64,000 nt of DNA from Bremia lactucae (GCF_004359215.1 NC_090615.1:3220318-3284317); one strand, 5' to 3'; counted from the stretch's first letter, positions 31,840 to 43,740 are shown. A program made the numbers and translations. The notes: generated by a model not told the origin, from the letters alone.

Positions 31840-32430
31840 ATTACCTAACTCAAATGGTTTTGATGCGGGTTGATGACTCTCCAAAACTTTGCTAGGAACA
31901 TTGCGCGTGGCGCCTAAGGTCTTAAACCTCCAATCAATCCATAACTAATGGTTTCTAAGCCAGGCCATATCGAGAACGAGATCATATGTCGAATCCAAAT
32001 CAAGGACGAGACAGCTTTTCAAACTGTCAAACTCCAGGACCTTCATTTCTAAGTTCAACGGAACTTTAGGAACAATGACAAGAGTTTCAGTCGCTAAGCG
32101 AACAGTGATTGTATCACTTTCATGCGCTTTAAGCGCCTCAACGTATTATTTAATTCCCTCAAGGGATAGACGTCGAGGATAATTTGCAAGACGCTCCTGA
32201 GTCGATTAAAATTGACCAGGGCTTAACAAAGCCATTCACAGTCGCTTGAGCGAATAACAAGCCAGGCTTGTACTCACGCCCAGTGCCATTGCCCACATAG
32301 CTAATTGGGGCTAAGTCCCTTTTACTATCACATCCTAGAGGTTCAAAAGAGCCTAGTTCATCTCTAATAGGGCGCCTCGCACCTACTGGGTATCGACGTT
32401 TTCCCGCACCGTACCAGATTTCTGGTATAG
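31840..32430 (-). pseudogene. Gypsy protease region, relic (family of the 57-kb element)
   Basis: The segment is parallel to 50290-50810 and, in inverse orientation, to 58520-59040. Shared landmarks are GGCGCCTAAGGTCTTA, the GAATCCAAATCAAGGACGAG phrase, AGCGAACAGTGATTGTATCA and the tract encoding the D-S-G protease site around 32200. It has many substitutions and indels. It is an old copy. Confidence 0.75.
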
Positions 32431-33107
32431 CGTCTTCGTCTTGATAAACGTAGTGTTTTCGCGTTGCAGCTTGATGTACCCATAAGTAAGTTCCTTTTTT
32501 TCAGAGCTAACGACATATAATCACCATGCATCTATTCGAGCTGGGCTCAGTCTGCGCGCTTCTCGCTGCACTTTGCTTCATAGTTATCGTTTAACACTTT
32601 TATTAGCAGTTGACTGACAAGCTCTATGGCTGTAGTGATTAGCCTAAACAACTACACTGCAAATTTTTATTTGAACATATTTCCTTAACGCTTAAGCATT
32701 TAAATTTGTCGCCGACTGGCAGGTCGTGACAATTAAAAAAACTTAGTGATGCCAAATTTAAGCCGATGCAACTCTTAGCTACAAATTATAATATCTAAAT
32801 CCAGTTATAATAAGTCAAACTGATATGCCGATGCAACAATACTGTAAATATAGATGCATTTCTTAGCGCTAAACCCGTCAAAGTGATCGCCGACTGGCTC
32901 CTATAAAATAAGCAAATCCGATCTTAAGGCAAGGCTAATTATAGTGCGTTCATTGATTACAAATTACGACAATAATAATAGTAGCGCCATGATTTTAAGC
33001 CAGAGAAGTACAGTATATGATGAAATAAAACGCGTCAATAATTGCACGAAGCAAACTTAACAGAAAAAAAGGATCACATTAAACGATGATTTGCGTACAC
33101 GACTGGA
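32431..33107. other. Unassigned AT-rich interval
   Basis: No coding or LTR identity is apparent. Short words recur (GCCGATGCAAC near 32762 and 32827; CGCCGACTGGC near 32711 and 32889), suggesting a degraded local duplication. Confidence 0.4.
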
Positions 33108-33720
33108 ACGGGGCACCTTTTGCCATTACTGCCTCAGTGCTAGCTAACATACACTAAAGACAGTAAAGGTAAGGTGCATCCGAAGACACCACATGCACGA
33201 AATGCAAAGGAAGGCTTAAAGTTGCTAAGCGTGGATAAGCAACTAAGGAAAATTTAGTATAAGGAAATAGTATAGCTGCATTAATATAATTAAGTTCCTG
33301 TGTGCAAATACTCCTAAAATACTATCTAATATGTAACAGAAAGTGACTCATTGCTCACCGCCGTTTGCGCGTGAACGACGTCGAAGATAGCATCGATGAA
33401 AAACTCGCGTTCGGTTTCACTGGGGCTGTGAAGCCTTGATAACTCGAACAAAGAAATCTTATAACGATCAGTAATCATTCTCGACCAGCGAATTAAGTTG
33501 CTCTTTGCGGGCAACCAAGGCTTCTTCTGAAAAGCAAAATGCACCGTATTGCGGTCTCTATACTTTTAAGTAATGTAAGCAATCGATCTAACGTATCTTT
33601 CGAAGTGATCTTGTTATATACTATGTTCCTGGTGACGCATACTAGCATCACAAACATTGTGACCATTTTCGGAGTCATTACAAGATGACCCCTCATCGTA
33701 TGGGTCTGAAGTTAGTATAC
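33108..33720 (-). pseudogene. Gypsy family-A-like LTR end plus gag fragment
   Basis: 33113-33330 begins AACGGGGCACCTTTTGCC and follows the minus-oriented LTR at 22594 (shared AACGGGGCACCTTT, GGAAGG and AGTATAGCTGCATTAATAT landmarks). 33544-33326 on the minus strand reads PAKSNLIRWSRMITDRYKIS and ETEREFFIDAIFDVV, homologous to the 23.8-kb gag core (NLIRWSGM, ETEFFIGIGS). The gag piece abuts the LTR, so the entire pol is missing. Confidence 0.65.
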
Positions 33721-34299
33721 ACTTCCTCATTCAATTCGCTTGAATCCATAGGTTCGGCTGTACCGACCCCGAGTAATTCGGAGGCCGTGAAATGCTTTGA
33801 GTCGGATCAAATTTACGAATCATCAAAAGATAACTTTTAATCGGAGTTGCAGGTGAGCTGTTGCCCACAGCAGACACCGGAGCGCTTGCTGGGTTTGGCT
33901 TCGTTAGAAGCTGCACTAAGTCATGCAGCTGCTAGGTTGATCACCTTAGAGGCGCATCGCGTGGACATGTTATCCACGTTATGAATTGGTTGGAAATGCG
34001 TTTACAGATAAAGAAATTTTCCCTTTCGGAGTGAGACAGAATAGTCATCTTTGTCGGATGATAACAATCACTAAACGGACTGTTGCTTGAATCGGGGTGA
34101 TGTAACGGGATTGTCGTTACATAATTACTATCACCTATAAGAGGAGTAACGGAGAAGAGTGAATAATTGTCTTTGTAGATAATATTTTCAACATCACCAT
34201 ACACAATAATGCTGTGGCTGTTATAGGCCAGTTCTACACATCGATTGTTTTAAATATTTTTAATAATTTTAAGAATCGCTGCTAGACGTACTGTGAAAG
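33721..34299. other. Mixed remnants, possible LTR start at 34100
   Basis: A TGTAACGGGATTGTCGTTACA sequence at about 34101 resembles the 5' end of the family-A LTR (TGTAACGGGGTGTATCGTTACA), but similarity fades after about 40 bases. No gene recognised in the remainder. Confidence 0.4.
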
Positions 34300-35190
34300 C
34301 GTCTCAATTATTTAAATTCCGAGTTTCAATTTTGGGAGGCTTTTGTACAAAACGTACTAGCAGTAGGCCGCGAGACCTGGCTAGACAGACTGTTTACATT
34401 ACGTTATTGGTTTTAGAGAGATCTTGAGTTGGTGCACGCTTCGCGCTGCATCGTTTGCCGAGAGTGGAAGGGTAATCTTGTCTCTCGATGGGAGATTCAT
34501 GAACCTGTTGCGTCAAGGACGCAGTTCTTGATCAATGGTAGCGAATTATTAAAGGAACCCTATCGGAGGGCGTGCCTCTCCTACGAGTACGTAAGGGGAT
34601 TTGATAATTTTCAACCCTTCACGAGCGCGAAGAGCACTCTTTATATTGGTCTTTTTGGATCAAGGATGGTCCTCGTCATACAGATCGACGAGGCCGGCGA
34701 CGTATTTCTTCATTTGGGAGCGAGGCTCCTAGCTTTTTGGCGACGTTAAATTTGTCCCCCCAGTCCCGGTGATTCAAGCGCTTCACGAGAAGGCGCCAAT
34801 GATTTTGGAGAAGGTGGATACACCAGGTGAGCCTTATTTGTCGGGCCCGCCTGTTCGTCGACATAATTGCAATCGTGTCACCTGCGCTTACGGGAGGGCG
34901 TTGATGATGAGAGTAACCGTCGCCACGATTTGGTTTCGAAGGTGCAAAGCCCTTGCGTCAATCGGTCGAATGAACGAAGGTAAATGCGATCGCCCAATCG
35001 GCCAACAAAGTGCGCTTTAAACCCTTTGCACAAGCTGGCGACAGCTCGTCATGATATTGCATCCACGGCGCCGCCTCCACTAATGGATGCGAGTGGGAAT
35101 CAACGCTTCCTTGTTGAAAGGTTGCTTGCCCACCGCTCCGTGAGGCAAAGGCATCAGATTTTCATCCAATGGAAAGTTACCCGAAGAGTT
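34300..35190 (+). pseudogene. Gypsy gag relic (same family as 4.4-5.3 and 23.8-24.9 kb)
   Basis: Landmarks match the other gag copies: RNA-level phrases such as CGAGACCTGGCTAGACAG, a frame with CIVCREWKGNLVSRWEIHE, and a stretch aligned with the FNTFTSAKS-like block at 34600. The coil region and the GATGCGAGTGGGAATCAACG tail continue toward 35180. It is diverged and interrupted. Assigned by order of blocks, not by a strong single motif. Confidence 0.55.
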
Positions 35191-35229
35191 TTGACTCTTA
35201 GGAACCGTTTGATACCCGACGTATCGATG

Positions 35230-37266
35230 TGCCCGGCTTGGTGGCTGCCTTGAACCTTAATAGGCACTCCACCCAAGAATTCACAGATACTGGCACACAC
35301 TCACCAATTGATCGAATTGGTGAGTGTGCCAGTATCTGTGAATCCTTCGCCTGTTTGCCTTGTGCACATGTTATACATTCTGGTCGAGTTCGGTCGACTA
35401 GCTCAATTTCCGAGCCTGGACTGTCGGTCATTTTTTTAACCGTATCGTAAATGAGGTATTCAAGACGATTGTGTAGCTGTAGTACCGTACATCTCGCTCG
35501 ACTCATAGTGTCGACTTCAGAATTAGCAGCATGCACAGCGGCAAGTGCAACCTTGTCCCTGGTAGGTAACTCTCTTTCACCCCGAGTGTTAACGACCAGT
35601 TCACTGCTATCTTTTTCGACCTCAAAGGCTCGTGCCCCCTCACTGACACGCTTCAACTACTGCCGTCCGTCTTCATAGCTTAGAGCGACTCCTCTTTATT
35701 CAAGCTTGCAGAACGTATTTAATTTTGTGCGAGATTTTAGGCCAAATAGACTTCACTACTAGTGACCACATGCACGTCCCATCCAGGGTAGCACTTAACG
35801 TTACTTGGCCAGCCTTCATGACATTAATCGACTGACCATCCGCAATGTTGCACTCGTCGCAGCTATCTACCGCATCTACAAGGATGGTGTCGTCCATCAC
35901 CAGTGTCTACTAGCACCACTATCTAAAATCCAGGTTAGATCTTGTTTACTGGAAATGTCGCTGACACTAGAAGCGAACGGCACTTGGTTTTTATTCACCT
36001 TTTTGGGGCATTCTCGGTTGGTATGGCCGACTTGGTTGCAACTTCAGCATCGCTTCCCAACTCCACGTGCCGGTTTCTCTATCGCAGCGTGCGAATTCCG
36101 ATTATAATCACGGATTTCAGTGGGTTGTTTCTGCACACAAACAACATTCGCGCTTGTAGCATGCTCGAACGTCGCAGCAAAGTCCGCAATCTCCCACGCC
36201 TGCTTGAGATGGCCAGTGCGACGGCGATCGAGCCTAGTCTGCATGGCTCTTTTTACCTCCGTCGCTGCCCTTTCACAAATGTACTGAAGAAAAAAGAAAA
36301 AAGAATCTGTCTGGAAATTCTACGAACTTGCGACCGCAACCAAGTATCCGTCCAGGCGCGATCATTTTGCTTACGTGCTCGCATCAACCGCGTGGCTTGA
36401 TCCACAGTACCTTCTCTGTTGTACATTTCCAACATCTTCATTAGATGTTCAACCGTAGGTATTTCCGATGACCAGATTCTTTCATCTTGCTAAAGTGTTT
36501 TCTTGCGATACCATCTATATATCGAATAAGAGTCCTCATCCTGAATTCTTCCAGCCACTCGCCTCTACTGAGTTGGTGAGCTGCAACAAGTTCGTCCAGC
36601 AACTGCAACCTTCATTCTTTAAATCCAGGCCCAAGTCCTCTGTATTTCTCCTTGCCAGTAAAACACTCACTTGGTTGCTTCATTTTTTGATAGTCGGCAT
36701 CTTGATACTAAAGTACTGCTGGGTAAAGAATTGCTGCCCGGCTGCCTATTTACTTGCGCGGTAGGTTGAAAGTCGGGATGAAGTGTTGCTGCTGCTACGC
36801 TCATGATTGCTGAGGAGCAAATAGCATTTGCACTCCCATCCCTTCACCAAGCGAGTCCGCTCTGGATCGTTGTCGTCGAGCATGCAAGAGCTGGCTAAAG
36901 ATGCTCGAACCACTTTCGGCAGGGGGCAGCTGAGCACGCTCTACGTGTTCCCGTGTCATGTTGCTCATTAAATCATCAATGCGTCTCTTCGGTCTATCCA
37001 GACGGTCTAAAATATGGTCAGAAGCCCCGTGTTCACTACTTGAGAGACCTCCACGCTAAAAATTGTCGCATAATCGTGTGCGCATAGCGGAGCTGCAGGA
37101 GGTTCTTCCGAGGGGCTTGGGCTCCTAACTTGTTGAATATTCATGCTGCTTCGACAATACCTGGTAAAAGAGAAAACTAACTGTATGGGAAGCTTATTAT
37201 CCTTCAATCTCTTCGGCCCACCTCCTCCAATCATTCACGTAGTTTATCAAGAGGCGCTTCCTCCAT
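35230..37266 (-). pseudogene. Ty1/Copia gag-protease-integrase relic
   Basis: Minus strand from an ATG at 37266. Gag is degraded between 37260 and 36050. A CCHC knuckle is legible near 36060-36010 (CCNQVGHTNRECP). The aspartic protease site TWILDSGAS lies at about 35930-35908. The GAG-pre-integrase domain has LQLHNRLEYLIYDTVKKMTD and RPECITCAQGKQAKDSQ at 35580-35340. The reading is interrupted at the inverted duplication 35279-35343, after which integrase homology is lost. RT and RNase H are absent. A primer-site-like TGGTGTCGATGGCACG lies just upstream of the ATG on the minus strand. Confidence 0.75.
35279..35343. repeat. Inverted duplication, ~30-bp arms, 5-bp spacer
   Basis: ATTCACAGATACTGGCACAC... 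at 35279-35309 is mirrored at 35315-35343, differing by a 2-bp indel. It terminates the Copia integrase homology on one side, so it marks a rearrangement boundary. Confidence 0.95.
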
Positions 37267-37929
37267 TTTAAAGGTCGCGTGCCATCGACACCACCTGTCG
37301 CGCCCTTTGGACACTACTAGTCGTACCATTTCAACAGTGCTAGTATACAGCAAAGGGCAAGCATTCGTGATGGGACACTCACATAGCTTACGCGACAAAA
37401 TTGCTGACGCTAGCAGCTGAAGTACAGGAGACTACATCAGCTCGAGCAAGAGCTATAAAACTTACCTTTCCTTCTTAGCAAACTAGGAATTGCCTATCAG
37501 TAGCAATAGTGCATAATGAAGTCGGTAGCCCATCAAGAAAGCGTGTTGAGGCTCACTAAGCTATCTGCCATCCAAAAAGGCGCAGCACGCGAGCCATTCA
37601 AATCTAGAAAAGAAGGATGGGCACGATGTCTAGCCATCAAAGACGTAAACAAAGGAAGGTCAAACACCATCCATTCGCGACCCCTTAACTAATCATATGG
37701 GTGTCTAAAAGACTATGCTGACATCCATCCGTGCGAAAAGCAACGATTTCAGATGATGAGTGGAGAGGGAGAAACGCGCTGAGAATGACATCATCATTCC
37801 TGCGTGCCACATGCATCATCGGCAAGGTCATACAAGGCTAAGACGGCAGCAAAATCGATTAGAAAAGTTATGTTGTAAAATGGAGAACGGAATGTACCGA
37901 CTAGGACACACAAAAGAGGCAAAAGAGAG
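37267..37929. other. Probable Copia LTR and leader remnants
   Basis: On the minus strand the sequence before the 37266 ATG ends GGGCGCGACAGG next to a primer-site-like TGGTGTCGATGG, so part of 37290-37900 is probably a 5' LTR in minus orientation. Its outer end is not resolved. 37780-37929 may be the 3' coding end and purine tract of a plus-strand Copia. Confidence 0.4.
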
Positions 37930-37979
37930 TGTTATTAGATACATTATCCCCTAGCTTGGTACATATCTTCACGGCAGGA
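37930..37979 (+). repeat. Start of a Copia LTR (50-bp repeat, copy 1)
   Basis: TGTTATTAGATACATTATCC and the following 30 bases recur at 39318-39367. Each copy is preceded by a purine tract (AAAAGAGAG and GAGAGAGAG), the arrangement expected at the 5' edge of a 3' LTR. Only about 50 bases are shared before the sequences diverge. Confidence 0.65.
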
Positions 37980-39317
37980 AATGAATTCCCAAGGTAAGAA
38001 CGAAGCTAGGTGTTTCGAAATGGTTTTGGATCTGAAAAAGGCACTTATGGTTTGCGGTAAGCAGGGAATTTGTAGAGCAAATTTCTGCACTAGAAGCTGG
38101 TTGTAATTGGTTTCAAACAATGCCTAACAGACATGTGCTGTATTTTAGATGGACAAGTGGTCACATTATAATTGTCGGTGAATACGTCGATGACTTTTTG
38201 GTATCTGAAACTGGTTACAATGAGGTGGAAACATTCTTTGATGAGCTAATTTCTCTATCGCTGAAAAATCTTGGATGTGCTCGTAAGTTTGTGAGCATGC
38301 GCATACAAGACAACAAAGGTTATGGATACACATCTGATCAGAAACTCGGAGTGGTGGCATGCTTAGTGACCACGGTCTCGAAATGGCGCATGGTGGACGT
38401 ACACCCATTGGCTAAACTGTAAATGAATGTGACAAATCTAAACTCGATTTCTTACCGGCTACTAGAGGAAATGAATTGGTGACTGAGAAATCATTTCAAT
38501 CACTTGTTGAAAGTTTACTATGGGTTTCACGTTGCACGAGACTGGAGATTTATTTTGCGGACCACAAAGCGTCAAGAAGAAGCAATTAGCCCATGACTGG
38601 TGACTGGAAACTGGCCAAGAGAATTGCCAGGTACCTTTCCGGCTCAAGACATCTTCGTCTTTCTGTGGAGAACAAATGACTCCATTACTTTGCAAGTGGT
38701 TGGTTACAGCGACGCGGATTTTGCTGCCGACGAAGGTGACAGAAGTCAGTCACGGGTGGCTTTATAACGATTGACGATATGCCATTGAGCTGGATGTGCA
38801 AAAACCAAGGTGGTGATTCGATCTCTACAATGGAAGCTGAGTTAACAGCTGCTTTGACTGTGGCTCGAGAACTTTTTAAGCATACGCGATCCTTGCAAGA
38901 ATGGAGTGTGAGCTTTGAAGAACCGATGTCGTTGCGAGTGTATAATCAAGCTGCTTCGAAGCAGCTTGATGGCGATACAGCATCAGCCAAGGCCAAACAT
39001 GTCAATGTTTGCTACAAATCTGTCAGTGAATTTAGTAAGCGTAAGAGAATAATATAAATACGAACATCGAGGGACTTTGAATGTGCCTGCGGACATAGTT
39101 CCAAAGGCGTTGGCTGCACCAAGACTGGATGATCGCTCCAAGTGATCGGTTTAAAGTAAATTGATTAAAGTTGACGGTGGCAGAGCAAGGATCAAGTGTT
39201 TTTTATGATCAGTGTCGACGAGGAGGAATGTTGAAAGACAAGCTTCAGGGTGATGAACCAACAAAGTGGTATGAGTACTTTTTTGGTTATCGTATTACGC
39301 CGAACGACGAGAGAGAG
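37980..39317 (+). pseudogene. Ty1/Copia reverse transcriptase and RNase H relic
   Basis: The plus strand encodes the Copia RT active site in HIIIVGEYVDDFLVSETGYN (38160-38220), followed by NLGCARKFVSMRIQDNKGYG. RNase H is legible as SDADFAADEGDRSQSR near 38712. MPLSWMCKNQGGDSISTMEA then reads into ELTAALTVARELF and EPMSLRVYNQAASKQL, ending with ASAKAKHVNVCYK. Stops lie throughout. The catalytic aspartates of YVDD are present. The N-terminal RT and all upstream domains are absent. The purine tract and LTR start at 39306-39318 close the element. Confidence 0.85.
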
Positions 39318-39439
39318 TGTTAGCAGTTACATTATCCCCTAGCTTGGTACAAATCTTCACGGCAAGACCTTCGCAATTTGCATTCCTTGCAAGCCCAGAT
39401 GTAGATGTCCAAATTAGCTTCTATTCAGCTTAACATACA
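39318..39439 (+). repeat. Start of a Copia LTR (copy 2), truncated
   Basis: TGTTAGCAGTTACATTATCC at 39318 repeats 37930 and follows a GAGAGAGAG purine tract downstream of the Copia RNase H, so it is the 3' LTR of the plus-strand copy. It is cut short near 39440 by a minus-strand Copia. Confidence 0.6.
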
Positions 39440-40200
39440 CATTCGGTACGTCTTCGTGCTTTGCAGGAACTCTCCATTTTCGTGCCAGAGCGAAATCATT
39501 TTTACGCTGGGCATGTCTATGACAGCTGCAAAGTAATGCCACAGCTCACACCAAAGACTTGTTCGTTTTCACACGCGACCAGTCCTGCCTCCAAACGTTC
39601 TTTACCGCCTTCCGCGTCGCGCTTGGTTTTAAACACCCGCTGGATTCCCAGTCGAAAGTTTGGATTTATTCACCGATCTGATAACAATCTTTTTCTTCCT
39701 TATCCACGGAATCTTTCTCTTTGACTTCGTATGATCGGGATGGTGACTCGTCACCTCCTCCACCTCTTGCGAAATAGCTGTGTCGCCATCTTGTTCAACG
39801 TTTCGCGCGCACTTATCCGATACAGCAAATTCAATGTTCTTCAAATACAACCTACGTCCTTGTTTTTGCTTAACGTCTCAATATTTTGTACATGTTGGGT
39901 CACGACAACCACTTATCCTTGGGTAGGTGGACTCGGTATCCCTTGGTCTCTTCACCATTGCCAATATAAATTCCAGGGGTGTCCTCGTTATGCAACATTT
40001 CTTTCTTAGGTTTCGGTACACAGTACATAGCGATCCAAATACAACAATTTCACCAAGTAACAGGGTTTGCTTGGTTAGCATCTTTATGGGGGATATACGA
40101 CCTGAATTTGCACTGGTAGGAGCCCTGTTCAATATGTAGGCAGCGTATTCCACTGCATCTCCCCAGAAATCCAGTGGTAAAACACAATCAAAAATCATAC

Positions 40201-40654
40201 ATATTTACTATGAAAAAAATATGAATTAAGAATAACAGAATTTATAATTATAACTATAAAAATCAATTGTATTTCTACTCATTATTATTTACAAATTTTT
40301 ATTTTAGAATTTTGTTTGATTATTTCTTTTAGTGTATTAGATATACTTGTATTTTATATCTTTTTAGAAAGTGTACTAATACCAATGTTTTTAATTTTGA
40401 CTTTAAGTTCAAATTTTTCATGGGGTTTTTGGACTATGATTGAATTTTTAGTTGAATTCCATAAATTATTTTTATTTTTGCCATTTTTATCATAAATTAT
40501 TTTTATTTTTATCATTTTTACCGTAAATTATTTTTATTTTTACCATTTTTACCGTAAATTATTTTTATTAAAAATATGTATTTAAAATATTTATTACGAT
40601 TTAACTTATCGTGATTTTTAATTCATTTAATATTAATAATAAATATTTTATTAG
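40201..40654. mobile_element. 454-bp AT-rich insertion in a Copia integrase
   Basis: The integrase reading is interrupted exactly here: on the minus strand ...EMAR at 40655 resumes as MIFD at 40198. The inserted DNA is about 85% AT, has no ORF, and contains a 31-bp tandem repeat. The ends show only weak inverted similarity and no convincing target duplication, so the mechanism (MITE, filler DNA) is not settled. Confidence 0.7.
40461..40569. repeat. 31-bp tandem repeat, 3.5 copies
   Basis: Units at 40461-40491, 40492-40522, 40523-40553 and a half unit to 40569 share the core TAAATTATTTTTATTTTT and an A/C-poor tail (CATTTTTA). Differences between units are single bases. It lies inside the AT-rich insertion. 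Confidence 0.95.
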
Positions 40655-42171
40655 CGGGCCATTTCATAATGGTTCTTGTGCAATCTCTCGGCTTTTCCAT
40701 TGCTAACTTGGTTGCGAGCTTCACTGCGCTGCCTCGACACACCCGTCTTCTTGCAAAATAATGAATAGTTGATTTTATTCTCCTGAGTCAGTGCAGAGTA
40801 CGTGCACACGAGAATCTTAGGTTATCTCGAAAAAAAACAAAAAATGCTCAAACTTCTTGACTGCAGCATCCTTCGTGCGCGCAAGAAAATCACGACAATA
40901 GTTTCGTTTATGATCAACAAAGTAATCATTTCGCAATTGGTCAAACGGTCCTTGGGCGCCATTGGACCTCTAATGTCCGAGCATATGACCCCCTTAACAC
41001 GATCGATAGGTGAGTGGTCACCCTTGTCCTTTTTCGATTTCCAATACTTCGTCTGCTTTCCTTGCGCACACGTTAAGGGCAATTAACTCGACGCTTGTCC
41101 GTCAAAATATATCGGAGGAAGGATCACGAGCTACGTTCAATGGTGTCATAGATCAGTTGTCCTAGGTGTCTGTGAAAATCCAACAACTACCCTTCTGAAC
41201 ATCTTGTGACACATCGGTCCTCATTCAATAAAATCATGATAGCACCCATCAATACCCGTTGCGAACCATCGTACCCAAGTGTATAACCCTTTTCATCCAA
41301 ATTTACATACGAAATTTAATTATGTTGAACGCCCTCGGCAAAGTATACATCCGTTAGCGTCAGAACACGCTCCATGCTACAAGCCATAACTATCATAGTA
41401 ACCTTGCCTCTTTTTGCTCACATTAAGTGGCTTACCACCAGGTTGTATACGGACCGCTTTACATAATTCAACATCTTAAGCCACGATTCGTCACTGACCA
41501 GATTTCTGCTTGATCCACTCTCTAATAATAAAAAAATCATTGGATTCAATGGACGCTTCGTTAACGGCCAGCAACAAATTTGGCTGGACTCGATGTAAAC
41601 GCTTGTGCTATGGACACGCTGCCTTCATATGCCCAACTTCATTACATGAATGGCATCGACGCGTCTCATTTTTAGTTCGATTCAAGCGCTCCGGAATGAA
41701 TCTAACGCTTTCTCTTCCGAGAGTTCTTTCCTTGATCCTTGATAGAGTCTTACTCGTATGATTGAGCAAAATGAGCAAATTGCTCCGCCTAAATTAGGTA
41801 ATCCGTTCGTGTGTGGTCCACCTTCGCCAACAGAATACTTCGCATTCCTTCCGAAGCGTATCATCCAAGAACCGAATAGTCACCACCGTTTCCGCAAACT
41901 TCCGAGATGGCCGTCAGATATATGTATTGTTTTTCTATCCAACTCCTCTTAAGGTTGTTTCTTTCTGTGAAAGCTTCATCGCTTGAGCCGGCGTGATGCT
42001 TGTGTCAAATGCTTCCAGCATCTTTTCCATTACGTATTGCAAAGTGGCAATCTGCCAGAGGCTGTTCAAGCTGTGCATGAAGCCTGACATTACTGACAAG
42101 CCAATGTGACAAGCTCGTCGGGATGCTATGGGGACACCACTTCGTAACTCTGGCACGTTTGACTTGGGCAC

Positions 42172-43486
42172 ATTGGACTTAGTGGTCTGGACACTATCGT
42201 CAAGAAATTGGCATCAAAATTGCGTCAGTCAAAAAGTAGGAGAATACTCATCTCAAACTTGGTCACAGGAAGGACTATAAAGCGCTAGCATGTGGAACGG
42301 GCTTCGCTTAGAGCGAAGTTTCTTGGCTTACACGTGCACTTGAGGAAGAGTTAAGTAAGTTCATAATATATGTAAATTTGACTCTAAACCCTTAGTTTGA
42401 AAAGACTTCCCAACCTCATGGAAGTATTCCATCTACGTGCCGACATCTTACTGGCTAATAATGGGTCTGGATCCCCATTAATACCACAGAAACAGACGAC
42501 GTGCTACACAGGCTAATTCGGTTATATCACCCTTCTTAAGTAACATGTATATGTAAGCTACATATCATGTATGGGAAGGACCCATAACAATTATCTAAGC
42601 ATTTTTACTGATTCCTCATCTATTTGGGGGTTTAGGCACTCAGCAGCGACGTTAATTTTCCAGACTACAGAGGGTCCTGCTGCGATTTATTGATGGTTGA
42701 TGTCTGTTTCTGTCGCTACTAAAATCTTTGGACCCCGCTAGACATCTTTGTAGCCACCTTGTGCAACTGCGTGACCCAAATTGCCACATTGAAAGCATTG
42801 CCTGCGATGACCCGCATTAGATTGTTTCACAATGCTTCCGAAACTAAGTATACGCCAACTTTTGATGCTCGAAAGTAGTGCATCCCATGAATCGAAACGC
42901 CACTTGTTACACTAAAAGGCTTTGGCTTATTGGCGTGGACTAGCTTCTGTATGGCATTTATCTGTAGTAGAAGTGTGTTGCTTGGTCACGCGTGAACATT
43001 ACTGAAGTGGGCCTTCTCATTCTGTGCTATCAAATCACGATGTTGGTCTGCCGAAGCATACCATGCGAATAGATGAAGGTTGGCCTTTACATTTCTCGGT
43101 CTCGAATTTTCCGACGAAAAGTAAGCCGTGTGGTCATGGTAAAGACTCGGTATGAGCGCCATTTCTACTGGTGCCTGAATAGCACAGCAGAGAAAAGAGT
43201 TTGGTTGCCCATCGAGCGCTTGCCTTGCAATGATAGCATTAAGCGGTAGATAATGTAGTCTTTCACGGTCTCCTTGTCCTTCATTCCTCGTCTGATCCAT
43301 TTCTTGTCCTTTTAATTGAATTGAGCAGCTTTGCTCAAGCTTAAGGCCGCACACGGTCTTAGGGTGAGTATCTGCCTGGATTAATCCTACCTCCTCATAC
43401 TCAACGCTTCCTAGAGCCTATCAGATTAGCTGCTCCAACTTAGAAGACATTTAAAATAAAAGTTGATGCTTGCTCTAAATTGATCT
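42172..43486. other. Poorly resolved retroelement remnants
   Basis: On the minus strand near 42810-42760 a CCHC-type knuckle is legible (CFQCGNLGHAVAQGGYK, last Cys replaced), as in a gag nucleocapsid. An open frame at 43354-42986 (minus) has no family I recognise. The remainder shows no gene. Confidence 0.4.
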
Positions 43487-43487
43487 C

Positions 43488-43740
43488 GTGCGTGGTAAAA
43501 AACCATGCGCTGTAGCTCAATCGAAAAGGCATGGCAATGCCATTCCACAGGTCACGGATTCAAACTCCAGCCACAGCCATAACTTTAACCTTCGGGTATT
43601 GTATATGGGGCTCACCAGCACTATCCTTCCAGACAGTGATGCCCCCTATTTTTATGGTGAGGGAAAGGAAAGGGGGCACGTCCACATTAGAGAAAAGGGA
43701 GCTCACGAAATAATAGGAAAGTTATAACGGTAGGTAAAAT
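43488..43740 (+). mobile_element. Candidate tRNA-derived SINE
   Basis: The head contains an A-box-like TAGCTCAATCGA at 43513-43524 and a B-box-like GGATTCAAACTCC at 43556-43568, about 32 bases apart, as in a decayed tRNA with internal RNA polymerase III promoter. It does not fold into a good tRNA (the anticodon arm ATGGCAATGCCAT is self-complementary), so a functional tRNA is unlikely. The downstream sequence to about 43740 would be the tRNA-unrelated body. No second copy in this window supports it. Confidence 0.35.

Larger units (their letters stand above)
39440..42171 (-). pseudogene. Ty1/Copia gag-protease-integrase relic, split by an insertion
   Basis: In minus-strand order: gag at 42171-41660 (YVMEKMLEAFDTSITPAQAM), protease near 41540-41490 (LESGSSRNLVSDESWLKML, with E for the catalytic-site D), and GAG-pre-integrase plus the start of integrase at 41220-40820 (CAQGKQTKYWKSKKDKGDHS, then PIDRVKGVICSDIRGPM). 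A segment near 40700 ends in a degraded KAER-type motif. After the 40201-40654 insertion integrase resumes at 40198 (MIFDCVLPLDFWGDAVEYAA, YILNRAPTSANSGRISPIKM). RT is missing. Several frameshifts. Confidence 0.8.

Noticed and set aside
40201..40654. CRISPR-like array from the 31-bp repeats
   Set aside because: The units are directly abutting tandem copies without spacers, in a eukaryotic AT-rich insertion.
42986..43354. Host gene of 122 residues
   Set aside because: No family resemblance, no splice context, and it lies among retroelement remnants.
43500..43570. Genuine tRNA gene
   Set aside because: Box-like motifs are present, but acceptor and T stems do not pair and the anticodon arm is self-complementary.
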